Below the pieces are notes generated by a model. The model did no database searches, was not told the DNA's origin, and saw only the letters and a program-made list of their open reading frames with translations. This document shows, one piece after another, positions 10,853 to 20,499 of a DNA stretch of 64,000 nt. Each line of letters opens with the position of its first letter. Within the stretch, counting starts at the first letter, position 1. The DNA comes from Halomonas sp. PR-M31 (GTDB taxonomy: Bacteria > Pseudomonadota > Gammaproteobacteria > Pseudomonadales > Halomonadaceae), in contig NZ_JIBT01000011.1 in NCBI RefSeq assembly GCF_001039575.1, positions 25,033 through 89,032 of the forward strand. Reading direction: 5' to 3'. The position numbers and the translations under genes are program-made.

Positions 10853-10873
10853 GGACGTCGAAGGAGAAGGAAT

Positions 10874-11710
10874 ATGGCTCCCAGCCACTGGCGCGAACGT
10901 CTCGGCGCATTGGATGTCGTTGCTAGGGGTGAATTGATGCCCCTGTCCGGTGGCGATAGCGCCCGGGTCTGGCAGTTGGAGTCCGTCCGGGGGCGAGTGG
11001 TCGTCAAGCAGGATGATCCCGCTCGCCTGGTTGAAGAGTCCAATGGTTTGCGCGCATTGCATGCCGCCGGAACATCGCTGATCGTTCCCGAAGTGCTGGG
11101 TCTCGATAATGACATACTGGTCATGGAAGCCCTTGATACGGTATCGAGTGGTCAACGGCTCGAGCAGCAGCTTGGAACAGGCCTACGGGAACTCCACGAG
11201 GTAAGTGGCACGACTCATGGGTGGGAGCGCAACAACGCCTGTGGCCCGACGCCTCAGGACAATACGCCCTGTGCCGACGGGCGTATTTTTCAACGTGAAC
11301 GGCGCCTGTTGCCGCTAGGCCAGGCCTGCGCCGATAAAGGCTTGCTTAAAAAGAATACCCTCGAGAGATTGACTCGCATCGCCGAGGGTCTCGAAAGCTG
11401 GTTGCCGAATGCACGGCCTAGCCTGGTACACGGGGATCTGTGGTCCGGTAATGTGCTTTACACCCGCAAAGGCCCAGCCATCATCGATCCAGCGGTCTAT
11501 CGTCACTATCCCGAGGTGGATCTCGCCATGCTGACCCTGTTCGGATCGCCGTCTGCTGTCTTCTTTGAAGCCTATTGGGACGGGAAACGTCCTGACGACT
11601 GGCCCCGGCGGCAAGGGTTGTTTCAACTTTATCCGCTGCTCAATCATCTACTGCTCTTCGGCGCCGGCTATCATGGCGCCGTGGAACGCAGGATCGACGA
11701 ACTTGATTGA
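10874..11710 (+). CDS. Fructosamine kinase family protein (YniA-like)
   Basis: Cytoplasmic kinase of the fructosamine/ketosamine kinase family (aminoglycoside phosphotransferase fold), 278 residues. These enzymes phosphorylate sugar adducts on protein amines, which then fall off, so the role is repair of glycated proteins. Visible motifs: LSGGDSARVW near the N-terminus, VKQDD for the ATP-binding Lys, LVHGDLWSGNVL as catalytic loop, AIIDPAVYRHYPEVDLAM as metal-binding loop, and LYPLLNHLLLFGAGY near the C-terminus. The start at 10874 has AAGGAG upstream. It is the last gene of the run and ends nine bases before the convergent TetR gene; no terminator was seen between them. Confidence 0.92.
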   Translation: MAPSHWRERLGALDVVARGELMPLSGGDSARVWQLESVRGRVVVKQDDPARLVEESNGLRALHAAGTSLIVPEVLGLDNDILVMEALDTVSSGQRLEQQLGTGLRELHEVSGTTHGWERNNACGPTPQDNTPCADGRIFQRERRLLPLGQACADKGLLKKNTLERLTRIAEGLESWLPNARPSLVHGDLWSGNVLYTRKGPAIIDPAVYRHYPEVDLAMLTLFGSPSAVFFEAYWDGKRPDDWPRRQGLFQLYPLLNHLLLFGAGYHGAVERRIDELD

Positions 11711-11718
11711 ATATTCGA

Positions 11719-12342
11719 CTATCTTGAAGATGGCTGGCTCATGAGCTCAAAGAGTGTATCTATCAACGCGCCGCCTTCTTCACTCAGCGAAAATTGATCG
11801 GGTTCTCGCAGCCAGTCATGGAAAAGACCGCCCAACGTCGATTGCAGCAGATGGGTTGCCGTTTCCGGAGATAAGGATGGATTCAGAAGATGTTGGTCGT
11901 GAGCCTTGCAAAACTGCGCGTATAGCTCGTCGTGACATTCCTGAGCCATGCGATTTTGCATCTCCAGCGGATTGATGTCGCTGAAGAATTCGCAGCGATG
12001 CAGCAGAATCGAATGCACGCGACTTATCTGGGGCTGCTCGAGACGCGCCAGCCCACGATGACAGGCCAAGCGCAGCGTTTCCAGAGGTGAATCGAGTAAA
12101 GCGGGCTCATTGACCTCCTCGATCAGCGCTTCGAAAGGCATGCGCACACGCTCGAGCAAGGCATGAAAAATCGCCGCCTTGTTCTTGAAATGCCAATAGA
12201 CGGCACCTCGGGTCATCCCGGCCTGACACGCAATCTGATTCAAGGAAGTGCGCGCTACGCCGTTGTCGAAAAAGGTTTTCTCGGCGGCATCAAGCAAGGC
12301 TTCACGAGTGGCACTGGCTTCGGCTTTGGTACGTCTAGCCAT
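11719..12342 (-). CDS. TetR-family repressor of the RND efflux operon (AcrR/TtgR type)
   Basis: A 207-residue regulator. The N-terminal helix-turn-helix is typical: REALLDAAEKTFFDNGVART, LNQIACQAGMTRGAVYWHFKNKAAIF. The C-terminal part resembles the ligand-binding domain of AcrR, SmeT and TtgR (RVHSILLHRCEFFSD, LQSTLGGLFHDWL). It is divergent from a MexAB-type pump. A perfect palindrome very like the AcrR operator lies between them at 12406-12421, so local repression, relieved by pump substrates, is the obvious reading. It probably represses itself too. Confidence 0.9.
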   Translation of the reverse strand: MARRTKAEASATREALLDAAEKTFFDNGVARTSLNQIACQAGMTRGAVYWHFKNKAAIFHALLERVRMPFEALIEEVNEPALLDSPLETLRLACHRGLARLEQPQISRVHSILLHRCEFFSDINPLEMQNRMAQECHDELYAQFCKAHDQHLLNPSLSPETATHLLQSTLGGLFHDWLREPDQFSLSEEGGALIDTLFELMSQPSSR

Positions 12343-12401
12343 GATTTACATCGACTCACTGAAAAAGCACGTAACGTCATCATAACGCCAAGAGGACGAC
12401 A

Positions 12402-12423
12402 TTTACATACATGGATGTATGGT
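12402..12423. promoter_or_regulatory. Predicted AcrR-type operator of the efflux operon
   Basis: CATACAT-GG-ATGTATG is a perfect 7-bp inverted repeat with a 2-base spacer (12406-12421). It closely resembles the TACATACAT...ATGTATGTA half sites of the E. coli acrAB operator. A TTTACA (12402-12407) that could be the -35 of the pump operon overlaps it, so bound repressor would block RNA polymerase. Confidence 0.75.
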
Positions 12424-12494
12424 TGTATCCTGTGCGGCCATCGGCCGACTCTCTGAGGCCACCGAACGTAAGTAAAGGACTAAGGAGCGCGCCG

Positions 12495-13799
12495 ATGCGC
12501 ATATCGATCGCAAGACACGGCTGGGTCGCCGGACTATTGATAGCGTCACTATTGACGGGCTGCGGATCCGGCGATGACCAGGAAAAGGGTCAACAAAACC
12601 AGCAGGATCAGCAAGCGCCAGCCCGGGACGCCAAGGTCATGACCATGGAGCGGCGCACCATCGGCTACGATCGCTCCTATTCCGCAAAACTGCGCAGCGA
12701 GCAGCAAGTCGCGATCATCGCCCGGGTCAGGGGCGAGCTCGAAGCGCGCAATTTCGAACCTGGAGAGATGGTCGAGAAGGGCGAAAGCCTCTATACCATC
12801 GAGCCCGATGTCTATCAGGCTACGGTCAATCAGCGCAAGGCGGATGTGCAGAGTGCCAAGGCCAAGGCCTTTCGTGCGGATCGGGATGCTAGGCGCTATA
12901 AGCAGCTGCTGGCGCAGAACTCCGTCAGCCAACAGCAGTACGATCAGGCCGTGGCGGAACGGCGCGTAGCGGATGCCAATGTGGCTCAGGCCCAAGCTGC
13001 ATTGGAAAGCGCTAAAATCGATTTGGGCTATTCGGACGTGCAGGCACCGGTAGCCGGCATGATCAGTCTAAGCGATGTCAACGTGGGTAACGTTGTCGAT
13101 GTCGGCACGGAGCTTGCCACCATCACACCCATGAATCCCATTGAGGTGCGCTTTGGTCTACCTCAAGAAGACGCTTTCGATCTGCGCCGTCAGCGCCAGC
13201 AGGGTGCTGATATCAAGGCGTCGTTAAAGCTTCCCGGTGGCGATGATTCGACGCAGCAGCTTGAAGGCAATATCGATTTCCTGGGCTCTCGGGTCGACGA
13301 CGACACCAGCACCGTGCAGGCCCGGGCCATGTTCGATAATCCCGATGATCTTCTGCTGCCCGGGCAGTTCGCGCGGGTGCAGCTCCAGAACATGAAACGC
13401 TACGACGTCATGGCGGTACCGGAAATTGCCGTGACACAAGGACTGATGGGCCCGCAGGTATTCGTGCTTGACGATGAGGACAAGGTGCGAACTTGCAACG
13501 TGACCTTGGGTGATTTGGCGGGGCCGCTTCAGATCATCACCGATGGTCTGAAATCTGGCGATCGCGTCATCGTCAGCGATCCTGGTGGGCTCGAAGCCGG
13601 CGCCAAGATCAATCCGCAGCCTTACTCCGGCGATCCCGAAAAGCTTTCCGCACAGGAAAACGATAAGTCAGAATCTTCATCGAACGGTTCCGCCAAGCAG
13701 GATGGCGGGCAAGAGCCTTCGAGTGAATCCGGCAGTGATGACCCGTCTTCGAAGCAGTCGTCTTCGGATAAGGCCAAGGAACAGGGCGACGAGGCATGA
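12495..13799 (+). CDS. RND efflux periplasmic adaptor, MexA/AcrA type, lipoprotein
   Basis: Membrane-fusion subunit of a tripartite multidrug pump, bridging the inner-membrane RND protein and an outer-membrane channel. The N-terminus has a lipoprotein signal, LLIASLLTGCGSG, with the lipidated Cys in an LTGC lipobox. The hairpin and lipoyl regions are recognisable (RVRGELEARNFEPGEMVEKG, then the coiled coil with QLLAQNSVSQQQYDQ, then IDLGYSDVQAPVAGMI). The tail of about 45 residues is rich in Ser, Asp, Gln and Glu, which may be a lineage-specific extension. The ATG at 12495 has AAGGAG eight bases before it; in-frame upstream codons from 12411 are not supported. Its stop overlaps the pump gene start (ATGA). 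Confidence 0.93.
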   Translation: MRISIARHGWVAGLLIASLLTGCGSGDDQEKGQQNQQDQQAPARDAKVMTMERRTIGYDRSYSAKLRSEQQVAIIARVRGELEARNFEPGEMVEKGESLYTIEPDVYQATVNQRKADVQSAKAKAFRADRDARRYKQLLAQNSVSQQQYDQAVAERRVADANVAQAQAALESAKIDLGYSDVQAPVAGMISLSDVNVGNVVDVGTELATITPMNPIEVRFGLPQEDAFDLRRQRQQGADIKASLKLPGGDDSTQQLEGNIDFLGSRVDDDTSTVQARAMFDNPDDLLLPGQFARVQLQNMKRYDVMAVPEIAVTQGLMGPQVFVLDDEDKVRTCNVTLGDLAGPLQIITDGLKSGDRVIVSDPGGLEAGAKINPQPYSGDPEKLSAQENDKSESSSNGSAKQDGGQEPSSESGSDDPSSKQSSSDKAKEQGDEA

Positions 13800-16700
13800 A
13801 TTTTTCCGATTTTTTCATTAAACGTCCGATCTTCGCCACGGTTCTCTCGATCATCATCGTGGTGATCGGGGCGATGGCAATGCGTGCCTTGCCGATTCAG
13901 CAGTATCCAAGCGTCGTGCCGCCTACGGTATCGGTTCAGGCAACCTTCCCCGGTGCCAACGCGGATACTGTCTCCCAGACCGTAGCAGCTCCATTGGCGG
14001 AGGCGATCAACGGGGTCGAGAACATGCTCTACATGACCTCGACCAGCTCCGATAACGGCATCATGCGCATGGATGTGGCCTTCGAGATCGGTTCCGATGG
14101 CGATATCAATACCATCAACGTCAATAACCGGGTGCAGTCGGCACTGTCTCAGCTACCAGAAGCGGTACAGTCTCAAGGCGTCAATGTCGAGTTGAGTTCT
14201 AGCAGTATTCTTCTATTGGTTGCGCTGCGTTCACCCAACGGGGAATACAGCAAGACCTACATGCAGAACTATGCGGTACTCAACATTCTCGATGAGCTGC
14301 GTCAAATCCCCGGGGTGGGCAAGGCGGAGGCCTTGGGAGGGAGCGAGTTCGCTATGCGGATCTGGCTCGATCCGGACAAACTGGCGCAATATGACTTGAC
14401 GCCAGCAGAGGTTGCCAGCGCCATAAGGTCTCAAAACACCGAGGTGCCCGCAGGTAGCCTTGCCGCAGAGCCGCAAAGTGATCCTCGCGCCTATACTTAT
14501 ACCATCTCTGCCGGTGGGCGACTGACCAGTGCGGATGCGTTTCGTAACATCTATTTGCGCACTAACCCAGATGGTTCATCGTTGTACCTGAAAGACGTGG
14601 CGCGTATCGAACTGGGGGCTTCCTCCTATGCGGTAAACGCCAATCTCAATGGCGCGACCATGGCGCCGATCGTCATCAATCAGCAGCCCGAGGCCAATGC
14701 GCTGGAGACGGCCTCGAAGGTTCGTACCGCCATGGAGGATCTCGCCGATCGCTTTCCGGCGGGGCTGGAATACGTAGTGCCTTACGATACTACCTTGTTC
14801 ATCGATGCCTCGATCACCACCGTTGCCGAAACGTTCATCGAAGCCTTCATCATCGTTGCCGTGATCGTCTTTCTGTTCTTGCAGAATTGGCGCTCGACGG
14901 TGATAGCGATGACCGTGGTGCCAGTATCCGTGCTAGGGGCATTTGCCGGGCTGTATATCCTGGGCTTTTCGATCAATCTGTTGTCTTTGTTCGCAATGAT
15001 CCTAGCCATCGGTATCGTGGTGGACGATGCCATTCTGGTGGTAGAGAACGTCGAGCGCCTGCTCGAGGATGAAGAAGATATATCGATAACTGATGCGGTC
15101 AGCGAAGGTATGCGGGAAGTAGGCGGCCCCGTCATCGCCACCGCCTTCATCATGGCATCCGTGTTCGTGCCGGTGGCCTTTCTAGGCGGCTTTACCGGAC
15201 AAATCTATCAGCAGTTCGCCCTGACCATCGCCATCTCCGTGGCTATATCCGCGGTGGTAGCCTTGACCTTCACACCGGCATTGGCTGCCATTTTTCTCAA
15301 GCACAAGAAAAAGCAGAAGCATGAATCCAAGCTGATGCGGGCAGTGCATGCCCCGGGGCGCTGGTTCAACAAGGGGTTCGATTGGGTCACCCGCGGTTAC
15401 ATGGCCATCGTACGTGCCTTGATCAAGCTATGGGTGCTGGCCTTGGCGCTGACCATTTTGGTATTGGCAGGTTCCTTCTGGCTTTACGAAAGCACGCCTT
15501 CGAGTCTTGTCCCGGAAGAGGACCAGGGAATTGCCTTGGCGTCCATCAGTCTGCCGGATGCCGCCTCGGTAGCGCGTACCACCGACTTCGTGGACGCGGT
15601 TGGCAAGGAAATCGAAAAGATTCCCGGCGTCGAGTTTGTCTCGGCGATCGCCGGTTACGATCTGTTGTCCAGCTCGGTCAATACCGCTCGGGGCACCATG
15701 TTCGTCAGCATGGAGCCCTGGGGAAGCCGGGATCTTACTGCCAATGAAATCATTGCCCGTGTCAACAAGATAGGGGCACAAACCCCGGGTGGGTCGGTGC
15801 GCTCATTCAACCTGCCGCCCATTCCCGGATTGTCCACTACCGGTGGTTTTACCGGCTATCTGCAATCCCTGGAGGGTGCCAGCCCGAACGAAATGGGTCA
15901 GGCGGCCAACAAAATCATGCAGGCGGCCAACAAGCGCGAGGAACTGGCCCAGGTCTTCACGACCTTCAATCCAAACGTGCCGTCCTATCGTGCCCATATC
16001 AATCAGCAAAAAGCGCTGAGCTATGGGGTGTCGATTCAAGCACTCAACACTACGCTGTCGAATACCCTAGGTAACGGTTTCGTCAACTACTTCTCCTATC
16101 AGAACCGTAACTTCCAGGTGTTTCTACAGAACGAGGACGAGTACCGTCGCTCCAAAGAGGATTTGAGCAATATCTTCGTGCGAGGTGGCAATGGCGAGCG
16201 TATTCCTCTGGCGGAGTTCGTCACATTGGAGCGTATAACCGCGCCGGCGGTCATGACCCGTTACAGCGTATATGCTGCCGCGCAGTTTCAAGGGGGGCCG
16301 GCGCCGGGCTACAGTTCCGGACAGGCCATTACTGCCATGGAAGAGGTGGTCAATGAGACCCTGGGCGATAGCTGGAGCATGGGCTGGACCGGGACCGCCT
16401 ATCAGGAGATCAACACCGGCAATGCTGCCTCTATCGCGATCATTTTCGGTTTGCTGATGGTATTTCTGATTCTGGCGGCTCAGTACGAAAGCTGGTCGTT
16501 GCCTCTCGCGGTATTGACCGCGGTACCCTTTGCTTTCCTGGGCGCCATCGGCGGAGTGGCGCTGCGAGGATTGAACGTTGGGGTCTATGTTGAGGTCGGC
16601 ATGCTGGTAGTGGTTGGTTTGGCAGCAAAGAACGCCATTCTGATCGTGGAGTTTGCCGAATTGCAGCGCAAGGATCAGGGCATGTCGATTCGTGAGGCAG

Positions 16701-17001
16701 CCATTCATGCGGCGGAGCAGCGTTTTCGCCCCATCGTCATGACGTCCTTGGCCTTTATCTTTGGTACCCTGCCACTGGCCCTGCCTCCGGCGCGAGTAGC
16801 GGCAGTAGCCATGAGATCGGCACCACCGTGGCGGTGGGTATGGCTTCCGTGGCAATACTGGCGAGTTTCTTCGTGCCGTCATTCTATGCCATGCTTGCAA
16901 CACTTTCGCAGTGGCTCGACCGCAAGCGGGGCAAGAAGGACAAGCGCAGCGAGGATAGCGATAAAGGCAGCGAAGGCTCGACCCAAGCCTCCGGATCCTA
17001 G
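13796..17001 (+). CDS. RND multidrug efflux transporter, MexB/AcrB type, with a one-base frameshift near 16784
   Basis: Inner-membrane proton-driven drug exporter of the HAE1 family. It begins NFSDFFIKRPIFATVLSII and shows the duplicated 6-helix architecture, with two large periplasmic loops. IGIVVDDAILVVENVER carries the two adjacent Asp residues of the proton relay in TM4. The open frame read straight through ends at 17026 with a nonsense-looking tail after FGTLPLAL. One frame over, the sequence reads SGASSGSSHEIGTTVAVGM and FFVPSFYAML, exactly the expected last two helices, ending at TAG 17001. One missing G at about 16784 explains this. The restored length is about 1068 residues. No outer-membrane gene follows, so another TolC-type protein must complete the pump. 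Confidence 0.93.
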
Positions 17002-17029
17002 CTTGCTCGGGGTATGGAGGATGTAATGC

Positions 17030-17062
17030 GAAGCCAAGACGGGAGTCTTGGCTTCGTCGTTT
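17030..17062 (+). terminator. Hairpin after the efflux operon, probable terminator
   Basis: An 11-bp perfect stem, GAAGCCAAGAC/GTCTTGGCTTC, with a GGGA loop (17030-17055), followed by GTCGTTTG. The T-run is short, so termination strength is uncertain. Confidence 0.65.
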
Positions 17063-17133
17063 GATGGCGCTTTAGCCAGTGATGGACAAGCAGTAAGATT
17101 TCAGTCGATTCACTTGATGCCGCAGGAGTTGGC

Positions 17134-19404
17134 ATGTCGTTTTCTCGCAATTGGTTCACTTTGTTCATCGCTGTCTTGCTGCTATTGCTGGTGACGTTAT
17201 TTTCCGATCCATCCCAGGCTCAGGGCTTGGCCATTCCGAGCATGGGAAGCGTCAGTCAGGATGAAAAACAGCCTCAGCAAGACCCGAAAGAATTACGCAA
17301 TTCACTAGATGATGTCATCTCGACCCTGGAAAGCGACGCGCAGCGTGATGAGCTTCTAGCCAGGCTAAAGGAGTTACGGGAAGCGAGCGCAAGCGCCTCG
17401 GCGCAAGAGGGTGAAGAGCGACAAGGGCTGCTCGGAGCATTGGCGGACTCTTTCAATGCCGCCGGCGAACAGGCTCAGCAAGGCAGAGCACCCCTGGACA
17501 TCTGGGCACAGCGCTCGAAGCGAGCAGGCCAGCGGGTCGAATCGCTGTTTGCCGCTACGAGCCGTGAGGAGTTGCTGCGCGGCGCCATTGAAACGTCAAT
17601 ACTGATGGGGGTCTGGCTAGGCCTATTACTATTGCTGATAGGAACAGGGCGTTTTCTTCGACGTCGTAACGATTGGCCACGAGTGCTGCCTCCAGAACCT
17701 CCGGCAAGTTTGCTGATCATTCACTTCCTGCGCAAAGTGCTGCCTTGGGCGCTCTCCTTCGCGGTCATGCTGGGTAGCCTGCGGTGGCTTGATGCTCCTG
17801 CGCCTTTTAGCGCCATCGTGTTGGTGCTTGCGTATATCACTCTATGTGGGCGGTTGCTTGCCACCGCATTCGAAGTGGTCATTTCAGTCTTTACTCGGGG
17901 GCATCGGCGCGTCGCGGTAGCACTTCTACGTCAGCAGGCACTGACTCGGCTTTTCGTCATCGGGGCCCTGGCGGCCTTTGGGGATGCGCTCAATGGCGAT
18001 CGACTAGAGGCACTACTGGGGAATGATCTATCCGGCTGGCTGTCCGTGTCTGCCAAGGTGCTGGCAGGCATAGTGGGCATCAGGCTCATAATACGAATAC
18101 AACGCCCGATCAAGCATTTGATTCGTAATCGTCCCTACGCTCAGCGGCGCAATCAGAATGCGCTACGGGATTTGATGAACGTTCTTGCACGGCTATGGCA
18201 CGTGCCGGTGCTGCTGCTGATAGGGGCTTCCCTCTTGGCTATTTTCGTCACCGGAGGGGAGGCGGAAGGTGTCTTCGTCCGGGCGATCATCGATGCGGCT
18301 CTGCTGGTGCTGGCCCTGGTAATTGCTGGTATGCTGCGCCGTCAAAGTGAGAAGACCGTCAAGCGCCTGCGGCTGTCGCAATATCGTCGTCGTCTCGAAC
18401 GCTTCGGTTACGCGCTTGCCCATCTGGTCATCTGGGTGGTCTTTGCCGAACTGGCGCTACGCGTGTGGGATGTATCGCTGTTGGGCATCGGCGCCGATAG
18501 CCCGATCAGCGCCCGCATCGGACGCGCGCTACTGGGTATCGGGTTGACCGTCATGTTGGCCTGGTTGATCTGGATCATCGCCGATACCGGCATCCAACGG
18601 GCGCTCAACACCTCGGCGCGGACGCGGGGTCGTCGCGTCTACAATGCCCGCGCCCAAACCATTACGCCGCTACTGCGTAACGTAGTGCTGGTCACCATCG
18701 TGATCATCGCCTCCATCGTCGGGCTTGCCAACCTGGGCGTGAACGTAACGCCTCTGCTGGCAGGTGCCGGGGTCATTGGTCTGGCCATCGGTTTTGGTGC
18801 TCAGACCCTGGTTCAGGATTTGATCACCGGGCTGTTCATCCTGATAGAGGATTCTCTGGCGGTGGGCGACTTCGTCAAGCTTGGCGAGTTCATGGGCGCC
18901 GTTGAAGGGCTGACCATGCGGACCGTTCGCCTCAGAGACCTTGATGGCGTGGTACACATCATTCCCTTCAGTGAAATCAAGTCGATCCACAACATGTCCC
19001 GGCAATTCGGTATTGCGCTGATGTACTTGAGCATTCCCCATACCATGAAGATCGACGACGCCACCACCTTGATGAAAGAAGTGGCGGAGGATCTGCGCAA
19101 GGATCCGGTGCTGCGTCATCTGATCTGGTCGCCGTTGGAGTTCCAGGGTATTCAGCGTTTTGAAGAAGGGGCGGCGGTACTGCGTATTCGCATGCGCACT
19201 AAGCCGGAGTATCAGTGGGATGTGACCCGTGCTTTCAATTTGCGCCTCAAACAGCGCTTGGACCAGGACGGCCAGGATCTGGCTATGCCGCGCTTGAACG
19301 TTGTGGTGCAAAATGCGCCTCCTCCTAGCAAGAATGAATCCTGGGCGCCTGCGGTAGAGCCAACGGTGGGGCACGCGCCGGGGCAAGGAGGGGATGCAAC
19401 ATGA
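17134..19404 (+). CDS. Large MscS-family mechanosensitive channel (YbiO-like)
   Basis: A 756-residue inner-membrane channel. It has an N-terminal signal-like segment ending SDPSQAQG, then a periplasmic stretch with a predicted coiled region around 45-130. Many transmembrane helices follow, and the conserved MscS pore and beta domain come near residues 525-640 (LLAGAGVIGLAIGFGAQTLV, GLFILIEDSLAVGDFVKL, HIIPFSEIKSIHNMSR). The overall size and N-terminal extension resemble E. coli YbiO rather than the small MscS. Role: release of solutes on sudden drop in external osmolarity, fitting a salt-tolerant organism. AGGAG lies before the ATG. It is separated from the efflux operon by a hairpin. Confidence 0.92.
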   Translation: MSFSRNWFTLFIAVLLLLLVTLFSDPSQAQGLAIPSMGSVSQDEKQPQQDPKELRNSLDDVISTLESDAQRDELLARLKELREASASASAQEGEERQGLLGALADSFNAAGEQAQQGRAPLDIWAQRSKRAGQRVESLFAATSREELLRGAIETSILMGVWLGLLLLLIGTGRFLRRRNDWPRVLPPEPPASLLIIHFLRKVLPWALSFAVMLGSLRWLDAPAPFSAIVLVLAYITLCGRLLATAFEVVISVFTRGHRRVAVALLRQQALTRLFVIGALAAFGDALNGDRLEALLGNDLSGWLSVSAKVLAGIVGIRLIIRIQRPIKHLIRNRPYAQRRNQNALRDLMNVLARLWHVPVLLLIGASLLAIFVTGGEAEGVFVRAIIDAALLVLALVIAGMLRRQSEKTVKRLRLSQYRRRLERFGYALAHLVIWVVFAELALRVWDVSLLGIGADSPISARIGRALLGIGLTVMLAWLIWIIADTGIQRALNTSARTRGRRVYNARAQTITPLLRNVVLVTIVIIASIVGLANLGVNVTPLLAGAGVIGLAIGFGAQTLVQDLITGLFILIEDSLAVGDFVKLGEFMGAVEGLTMRTVRLRDLDGVVHIIPFSEIKSIHNMSRQFGIALMYLSIPHTMKIDDATTLMKEVAEDLRKDPVLRHLIWSPLEFQGIQRFEEGAAVLRIRMRTKPEYQWDVTRAFNLRLKQRLDQDGQDLAMPRLNVVVQNAPPPSKNESWAPAVEPTVGHAPGQGGDAT

Positions 19405-19581
19405 TCGATATCCATGGCGCAGACGATATACTTTCAGGTACATCACATAGTTAATTTTTCTGTTTGTTCAATTGCTGCTAGGCTGTAAACGAGCGAACGG
19501 ACATCGCTATGATACTCCGCTCTCGATCATCTGATCCTTTGCAAGGGTCGATCAATCAAGCATTCATGCGGGAGATAGGCA

Positions 19582-19791
19582 ATGAAAGATTCCAAGACGG
19601 ATAAATCCGAAGGTCTGGTAGATAAAGCGGCTGGCAAGGTAAAGGAAGCCCTCGGCAAGGCGACCAACGACAAGGATACCGAAGCCAAAGGCAAGACGCA
19701 GACCGTTAAAGGTGACGCGAAGCAGACCAAGGGCGATGTAAAGGATGCTCTTGATCCCGAGCACAATAGTCACAATACGAACAAGCCCTAA
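19582..19791 (+). CDS. CsbD-like stress protein
   Basis: A 69-residue, very hydrophilic, Lys/Asp/Gly-rich protein with repeated KGDAKQ-type segments (DKAAGKVKEALGK, KGDAKQTKGDVKDAL). This is the CsbD family, which often accumulates under general stress in bacteria; the biochemical role is unknown. A GGGAGA site precedes the ATG. It is a single-gene unit followed by a strong hairpin. Stress-sigma control is plausible, since rpoS is encoded in this window, but no promoter was proved. Confidence 0.88.
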   Translation: MKDSKTDKSEGLVDKAAGKVKEALGKATNDKDTEAKGKTQTVKGDAKQTKGDVKDALDPEHNSHNTNKP

Positions 19792-19821
19792 TGTTATAAA
19801 CGTAGGTGCTTGTCAATACCG

Positions 19822-19845
19822 TCGAGGGGCCTGATGGCCCCTCGA
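19822..19845. terminator. GC-rich hairpin between csbD-like gene and convergent methyltransferase
   Basis: Perfect 10-bp stem TCGAGGGGCC/GGCCCCTCGA with loop TGAT. No T-run on either side, so it may terminate inefficiently or act as an mRNA 3' stabiliser. Confidence 0.5.
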
Positions 19846-19890
19846 TGGGTTGTGGCAATTGAATAATCGTGTTCGATGTGCCGGTTTTCT

Positions 19891-20499
19891 TCAGGAGCTG
19901 CATCGATAAAAATGCGCCGGAAGAAAATTCAGCGGTATGAAATCGCGCTGCACCTTGGGAAACGTCTTGTTCAAGTGAGGTAGCACGCTAGGCGAGAATT
20001 GATAGAGCAAAAAGGCGCCGCTAGGCGCTATTACCTGCTGAGTCGAACTCAGGATGCTGTCTTTGACCGGCCCTGGCAGGGTGCTCAACGGTATACCGGC
20101 AATTATATAGTCTGCCAAGCCGAGCCCACGTTCAGCCAATACCTGCTCGATGTTCTCCGCCGATTCGTGAATGATCTCGAGCCGTGGGTCCGGGCAGGTC
20201 TGCCTGAGAAACTCAACAAAATCCTCATTGGTCTCAAGCACCAGCAAGGTTGCCTCGGGATGCATCTGACGCAATATCTCGCGGGTAAAAGTACCTACCC
20301 CGGGACCATATTCGACCAGTACGCGGGCATTTTGCCAATCGACGTGAGAAAGCATGCGCCGGACCAAAAAGGGAGAACTTGGAATGATCGAGCCAAGCAT
20401 CTTCGGATGCTTGAGAAAGTTCTTGGCAAAGAGGAAGAACTGTTTGCTTTGCGACATGGATTGCCGTGAGTCCTTCATTCCTTGCTTGCTGTATTCCAT
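19891..20499 (-). CDS. Class I SAM-dependent methyltransferase, phospholipid N-methyltransferase/rRNA adenine methylase-like
   Basis: A 202-residue protein with the SAM-binding motif VEYGPGVGTFTREIL near residues 62-76 and an acidic loop VLETNEDFVEFL. PLSTLPGPVKDSIL and FLLYQFSPSV sit where related enzymes have their catalytic motif. The layout FLKHPKMLGSIIPSSPFLVR at the N-terminus is typical of the PmtA-like phospholipid N-methyltransferase group. Annotation pipelines often name these rRNA adenine dimethyltransferase-like. A lipid headgroup substrate is more likely, but this is inference. An AAGGAAA site lies upstream of the chosen ATG. Alternative starts exist at residues 8 and 15. Confidence 0.8.
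   Translation of the reverse strand: MEYSKQGMKDSRQSMSQSKQFFLFAKNFLKHPKMLGSIIPSSPFLVRRMLSHVDWQNARVLVEYGPGVGTFTREILRQMHPEATLLVLETNEDFVEFLRQTCPDPRLEIIHESAENIEQVLAERGLGLADYIIAGIPLSTLPGPVKDSILSSTQQVIAPSGAFLLYQFSPSVLPHLNKTFPKVQRDFIPLNFLPAHFYRCSS

Noticed and set aside
17134..19404. Small-type MscS identity for the channel
   Set aside because: The protein has an additional N-terminal signal and extra helices, and its length of 756 residues fits the YbiO group instead.
18670..19446. 258-residue reading frame antisense to the MscS gene
   Set aside because: No recognisable motif. It lies wholly opposite a clearly conserved gene and has the composition of a mirror frame. The same reasoning applies to the long mirror frames at 16124-16903, 35934-36584 and 9509-10183.
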